From the NCBI GenBank assembly GCA_002352635.1, contig DEIT01000217.1, forward strand, positions 1-18,467: a DNA stretch of 18,467 nucleotides, given 5' to 3'. Below the pieces are notes generated by a model. The model ran no database searches. It was not told the DNA's origin and was given only the letters and a program-made list of their open reading frames with translations. Positions 15,878-18,467 of the stretch are shown piece by piece. Source of the stretch: Hyphomicrobiaceae bacterium UBA2767. Its GTDB lineage: Bacteria > Pseudomonadota > Alphaproteobacteria > Rhizobiales > Methyloligellaceae. The translations under genes and the position numbers were made by a program. Numbering within the stretch: the stretch's first letter is position 1; each line of letters opens with the position of its first letter.

Positions 15878-15952
15878 GCTCCCTTCGTCTATCGGTTAGG
15901 ACGCCAGGTTTTCAACCTGGAAAGAGGGGTTCGATTCCCCTAGGGAGTGCCA
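15878..15952 (+). tRNA. tRNA-Glu (anticodon UUC)
   Basis: A 75-base tRNA with the CCA end encoded. The acceptor stem is GCTCCCT with AGGGAGT (the first pair is G-T, as I recall for related bacteria). The D-arm holds GTCT and AGGAC, the anticodon stem is CCAGG/CCTGG with loop TTTTCAA (anticodon TTC, 15911-15913), and the T-arm is AGGGG-TTCGATT-CCCCT. All stems are intact. It decodes GAA and GAG and may also feed tetrapyrrole synthesis by the glutamyl-tRNA route. It is convergent with gloA. Confidence 0.97.
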
Positions 15953-15970
15953 CATTCATCTGCGCCAAAT

Positions 15971-16005
15971 CCGGCGGAATCATCTGAACAGATGGAGATG
16001 TCCGG
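15971..16005. repeat. Inverted repeat between tRNA-Glu and gloA, possible two-way terminator
   Basis: CATCTG-AA-CAGATG (15981-15994) is a perfect 6-base inverted repeat flanked by CCGG on both sides (15971-15974, 16002-16005). It fills most of the 56-base gap between two convergent genes. Without a T-run, a terminator role is only a guess. Confidence 0.35.
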
Positions 16006-16008
16006 CAC

Positions 16009-16428
16009 CTACCAGTGCCCGATGTTTTCCATGGAGGCCCAAGGCTCCTGCTTGGGCAGCGCATCACCCTCCTGCAACAGTTCAACAGAGATATTGTCGG
16101 GTGAGCGAACGAAGGCCATCCGGCCATCGCGCGGTGGGCGATTTATCGTAACCCCGGCCTTCATCAACTTCTCGCAATGCGCATAGATATCTTTGACGCG
16201 GTAGGCGAGGTGGCCAAAGTTACGACCTTCGCCATATTCCTCCGGATCCCAATTGTAAGTCAGCTCAACCTGAGCATCCTCATCACCCGGCGCCGCAAGG
16301 AAGATAAGCGTGAAACGGCCCGCTTCGTCTTCGCGCCGCCGCAACTCAACCAGGCCCAAGGCGTTGCAATAGAACTCCAGGGATTTTTCAACGTCGCTCA
16401 CGCGAACCATCGTATGCAGATACTTCAT
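16009..16428 (-). CDS. gloA: Lactoylglutathione lyase (glyoxalase I)
   Basis: Glyoxalase I turns the methylglyoxal-glutathione hemithioacetal into S-lactoylglutathione, detoxifying methylglyoxal in the cytoplasm. The 139-residue protein has two beta-alpha-beta-beta-beta modules of the vicinal oxygen chelate fold and the four metal ligands expected: H5 (YLHTMVRV), E55 (AQVELTYNWD), H73 (FGHLAYRV) and E116 (SVELLQEG). NRPPRDGRMAFVRSPDN is a family segment. The short length matches the nickel-dependent bacterial type, though the metal cannot be read from sequence. The gene is convergent with tRNA-Glu and alone on its strand here. TTGGGA about 7 bases before the ATG is the possible ribosome site. 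Confidence 0.94.
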   Translation of the reverse strand: MKYLHTMVRVSDVEKSLEFYCNALGLVELRRREDEAGRFTLIFLAAPGDEDAQVELTYNWDPEEYGEGRNFGHLAYRVKDIYAHCEKLMKAGVTINRPPRDGRMAFVRSPDNISVELLQEGDALPKQEPWASMENIGHW

Positions 16429-16970
16429 GCCGCAGTCCCAATCTTGTGTTGATGTTTTTAACCCGTGAATGCCACGATATTTAAACCGAGTTGTCCTGTG
16501 GCCGCAATGAATACAGCCGTTTTGGCTCTCAGCAGCGCTTGCTCCCGCGCAGTTTGAGCAACCTGAGAATTGGGATTTTCATGCGAATCACCGTCGACTC
16601 CGACGTACCGGTCTCCATTTTTGCGCGCGGCCACCTCTGAGCTCTGGTGATTCGTTGATGAGTTGGGGAAAAGTCCCCTCAATCCGTGTCCATTTTGCAA
16701 CAGCATTAACACGCTTATTCATAAAATAGACCTGCTCCAAACAAGGGGTGCGATTCCACGCAAGTCTGTTTCTTCGGGAAAATCATATGGTTCTGGACGA
16801 CGGGTGCGAGATTGAATTCATTTGCGCAGGAGGTGCGGCTTTTCGCGTAGCAATTTAGTACTGGCCTCGTCCGGCTTCAGTGGTATTTTTGGGATTGAAG
16901 GCTGTGTCCAGCGCAAGAAGGCCAATAAGCAAGTTGGGCACTTGAGATGAGGTAGCGGGGGTGTTGCGGC
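16429..16970. other. 542-base gap between gloA and the cold-shock gene
   Basis: This is the longest stretch without a convincing gene. It must hold the gloA promoter (left, minus strand) and the cold-shock gene promoter and leader (right, plus strand), but I cannot pick boxes with good spacing for either. A GGGGA-AAAG-TCCCC inverted repeat lies near 16665-16678. Open frames here (for example minus-strand frames at 16458-16712 and 16588-16722) have no recognisable protein features. A long leader would suit a cold-shock gene, but that is inference. Confidence 0.6.
16588..16722 (-). CDS. Possible small basic ORF, unsupported by any family
   Basis: A 44-codon frame starting MNKRVNAVAKWTRIEG with a very basic end (KWRPVRRSRR). 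It is listed because GGAGCAGGT lies about 8-15 bases before its ATG, a better ribosome site than many real genes here have. I do not recognise the product, and the frame could easily be chance. It lies divergent from the cold-shock gene inside the 542-base gap. Confidence 0.15.
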   Translation of the reverse strand: MNKRVNAVAKWTRIEGTFPQLINESPELRGGRAQKWRPVRRSRR

Positions 16971-17558
16971 ATGGGGGCCAAAGGCTCACCATTTAGCGGA
17001 GATGTTTCGCCGATCGATGAGGCGACTTTAGACGCTTCCGCTGATGTTATAGAAGTAGCTGGCGCCATTAAGTGGTTTGACGCGGCGAAGGGCTACGGAT
17101 TCATTGTACCTGACGATGGGATGCCAGACGTGCTGCTGCACGTTACGGTTTTGCGCCGTGACGGTCACCAGACGGCGTATGAGGGCGCGCGCGTTGTTTG
17201 CCAGGTATTACGACAACCACGTGGACTTCAGGCATTTCGAATCCTCGAAATGGATGAAAGCACAGCTATTCATCCTTCCCAGCTACCTCAACGCACGCAT
17301 GTCCAGGTTGTGCCTGAAAGCGAGTTTGAATCCGCAGAGGTTAAGTGGTTCAATAAAATCCGCGGCTATGGATTTTTAACGCGTGGAGAAGACACCGCTG
17401 ACATCTTTGTCCATATGGAAACCTTGCGCCGGTTCGGCTTTGCTGAATTGCGTCCCGGCCAGCAGGTACTCGTGCGATTTGGTAACGGCCCCAAAGGGCT
17501 TATGGCGGCGGAACTCAAGCCTGACACCTCGACAACGTTACCCGAAGGCGACAACTAG
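16971..17558 (+). CDS. Cold-shock protein with two cold-shock domains
   Basis: A 195-residue protein with two nucleic-acid-binding cold-shock domains. Domain 1 spans about residues 30-94, with IKWFDAAKGYGFIVPDDG (RNP1 at KGYGFI) and DVLLHVTVLRR in the RNP2 place. Domain 2 spans about 121-185, with VKWFNKIRGYGFLTRGED and DIFVHMETLRR. In domain 1 the RNP2 pattern V-F-V-H is altered to V-L-L-H, losing one stacking aromatic, while domain 2 keeps it. The first 29 residues are acidic and probably disordered. Double-domain proteins of this length are common in Hyphomicrobiales and are thought to be RNA chaperones or regulators in cold or stationary phase. GGGGGT lies about 9 bases before the ATG. 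The DUF192 gene follows at once. Confidence 0.92.
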   Translation: MGAKGSPFSGDVSPIDEATLDASADVIEVAGAIKWFDAAKGYGFIVPDDGMPDVLLHVTVLRRDGHQTAYEGARVVCQVLRQPRGLQAFRILEMDESTAIHPSQLPQRTHVQVVPESEFESAEVKWFNKIRGYGFLTRGEDTADIFVHMETLRRFGFAELRPGQQVLVRFGNGPKGLMAAELKPDTSTTLPEGDN

Positions 17559-17571
17559 CTCTCAGCGCCAA

Positions 17572-18087
17572 GTGACTTGGCCAGCCAGCAGTTTCGGCCG
17601 CGCAAACGCCGCCGGACTCAGGGTATTTGGTTGGTTTTTCGCTGCCCTTCTGGCCGCTGTATGTCTGAACATCGGCATCGCGGAAGCTCAAGAACCGCCC
17701 AAGAAAGAACCCCTGACCGTGGAGACGTCTTCCGGTCCGCATACTTTTGAGGTCGAAGTTGCGAAAACGCGCGAACAGCAGTCGCGCGGCCTCATGTTTC
17801 GCCGGTCGCTGGGCCCGCGCGATGGCATGATTTTTCTCCATGACGAGCCGCAATACATCACCATGTGGATGCGCAATACCTACATTCCCCTCGACATGAT
17901 TTTCATCTACCCCGACGGCAAGGTGCACCGCATTGAAGAATCTGCCGAACCCCTCTCGGAGCGTATTATCGAATCGGGGGAAAGGGTGACCGCCGTGCTT
18001 GAACTGGCTGGTGGCATGGCTGCAAAACTCGGTTTGAAGCCGGGCGACATGGTCCGCCATCCGCACTTCAAGGCACCAGAAGGCTGA
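17572..18087 (+). CDS. DUF192 family secreted or periplasmic protein
   Basis: The DUF192 domain is clear: FEVEVAKTREQQSRGLMFR, then MIFLHDEPQYITMWMRNTYIPLDMIFI, and VTAVLELAGGMAAKLGLKPGD at the end. The family is small and of unknown function. The frame is open back to 17383 inside the cold-shock gene, but that part is a shadow. The only good in-frame start after the cold-shock stop is GTG at 17572, giving 171 residues whose first 40 form a signal peptide: positive start (SSFGRANAAGLR), hydrophobic core (VFGWFFAALLAAVCLNIG) and a likely cut after AEA before QEPPKKEP. No clear ribosome site precedes it, so the start is tentative. The 13-base gap suggests co-transcription with the cold-shock gene. 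Confidence 0.82.
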   Translation: MTWPASSFGRANAAGLRVFGWFFAALLAAVCLNIGIAEAQEPPKKEPLTVETSSGPHTFEVEVAKTREQQSRGLMFRRSLGPRDGMIFLHDEPQYITMWMRNTYIPLDMIFIYPDGKVHRIEESAEPLSERIIESGERVTAVLELAGGMAAKLGLKPGDMVRHPHFKAPEG

Positions 18088-18196
18088 GCCGATTTTCAAC
18101 GCCGCTTGTCCGAGGCCGGTGAAACGTGTAATTCACATTTTGCGAGCACACTAATTCGCTGTTCGTCTGGCGTATGACAGCATCTCGCAGCTTAGT

Positions 18197-18240
18197 CGGG
18201 GCATGGCGCAGCCTGGTAGCGCACCTGCTTTGGGAGCATG
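18197..18240 (+). pseudogene. 5' half of tRNA-Pro (anticodon UGG), 3' half missing
   Basis: From CGGGGCA (18197) the sequence follows a bacterial tRNA-Pro: D-arm GCGC-AGCCTGGTA-GCGC, anticodon stem CCTGC, loop TTTGGGA with anticodon TGG, then GCATG where GCAGG would pair. After that there is no T-arm (TTCGA) and no TGCCCCG to close the acceptor stem anywhere up to the window end. The match therefore stops at about 18238-18240. It is a truncated gene, an attachment-site remnant, or less likely an interrupted tRNA whose other half lies beyond the window. Confidence 0.75.
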
Positions 18241-18467
18241 TGCGTTATGCCGACACAAATCGATCTGCGGCATTGATTTATATAAGTTTTTCCGAAAATC
18301 TTCGTCATCGAAATACTGCGCTTCGGGACTATTTCGGGACGCTTGTTACTTGGGCGTACTAGGCCGTGTACTCATAAATGGGCACTAGCGGAACCGTTGA
18401 GGGGAATGGCCGCTTTACCCCCGAAAGCGGACACAAACCCACCGAGGCTGGAATGTCCGCTAAGTGC
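18241..18467. repeat. Lower-GC, palindrome-rich repeat-like region after the broken tRNA
   Basis: No coding gene is convincing here. Visible structure: ATGCCG (18247-18252) with CGGCAT (18268-18273); two copies of TTCGGGAC 11 bases apart (18322-18329, 18333-18340); CCGCTTT (18410-18416) with AAAGCGG (18424-18430); and AGCGGACA (18426-18433) with TGTCCGCT (18454-18461). On the reverse strand the stretch around 18403-18434 codes SAFGGKA, which resembles the SAFGGKADI short repeat that I recall as dispersed in several alphaproteobacterial genomes. That identity is from memory, not a search. The sequence appears lower in GC than the coding regions. Confidence 0.5.

Noticed and set aside
16458..16712. 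84-codon minus-strand frame between gloA and the cold-shock gene
   Set aside because: No ribosome site, no recognisable domain, and a composition typical of non-coding sequence read by chance.
17383..17571. Upstream extension of the DUF192 frame
   Set aside because: It lies inside the cold-shock gene in another frame and does not resemble DUF192 proteins; the signal peptide fits a start at 17572.
18174..18388. Short plus-strand frames over the tRNA-Pro fragment and the repeat-like region
   Set aside because: They read through tRNA sequence and palindromes and show no protein features.

Overview
The window reads as chromosomal DNA from an alphaproteobacterium, most likely of the order Hyphomicrobiales (Rhizobiales). 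The support is the gene content: a DUF2842 membrane protein, an alphaproteobacterial-type CtaA, ribosomal protein S9 with an acidic N-terminal extension, a short type 2 ArgC, a class I PHB synthase, a cold-shock protein with two cold-shock domains, and the run aminotransferase-hom-glpX-recJ. Most of the window is core metabolism and housekeeping with short intergenic gaps. I do not see a CRISPR array, toxin-antitoxin pair, phage gene, transposase or defence system. The only non-core-looking part is the last ~270 bases.

Layout. 1-984 is the 3' part of a polysaccharide deacetylase gene that begins before the window. Facing it is a small DUF2842 gene, and divergent from that is ctaA (haem A synthase). 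ctaA runs head-on into metY and overlaps it by 41 bases. On the minus strand, an ECHDC3-like crotonase, a CoA-binding protein and metY lie in one direction with gaps of 21 and 53 bases, suggesting an operon. A PaaI-type thioesterase diverges from the crotonase. Then come rplM-rpsI (promoter, 5-base gap and strong terminator visible), argC, and a convergent phaC overlapping argC by 4 bases.

From about 9942 everything to recJ is on the plus strand: a small lipoprotein, a class I/II aminotransferase (GTG start), hom (homoserine dehydrogenase with ACT domain), glpX (TTG start after a strong Shine-Dalgarno) and recJ. tRNA-Glu(UUC) follows with its own promoter and faces gloA (glyoxalase I). After a 542-base gap with no convincing gene come a double cold-shock-domain gene and a secreted DUF192 protein.

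The right end holds the 5' half of a tRNA-Pro(UGG) gene. It stops within the 3' strand of the anticodon stem and continues into lower-GC, palindrome-rich sequence whose reverse strand carries a SAFGGKA-coding motif resembling a short dispersed repeat that I recall from alphaproteobacterial genomes. This looks like an element junction or a rearrangement scar and is the most interesting place in the window, but no integrase or other mobility gene is visible.

Metabolic links: metY, hom and perhaps the aminotransferase belong to the aspartate/methionine branch, argC to arginine synthesis, glpX to gluconeogenesis, phaC to carbon storage, and gloA to methylglyoxal detoxification.
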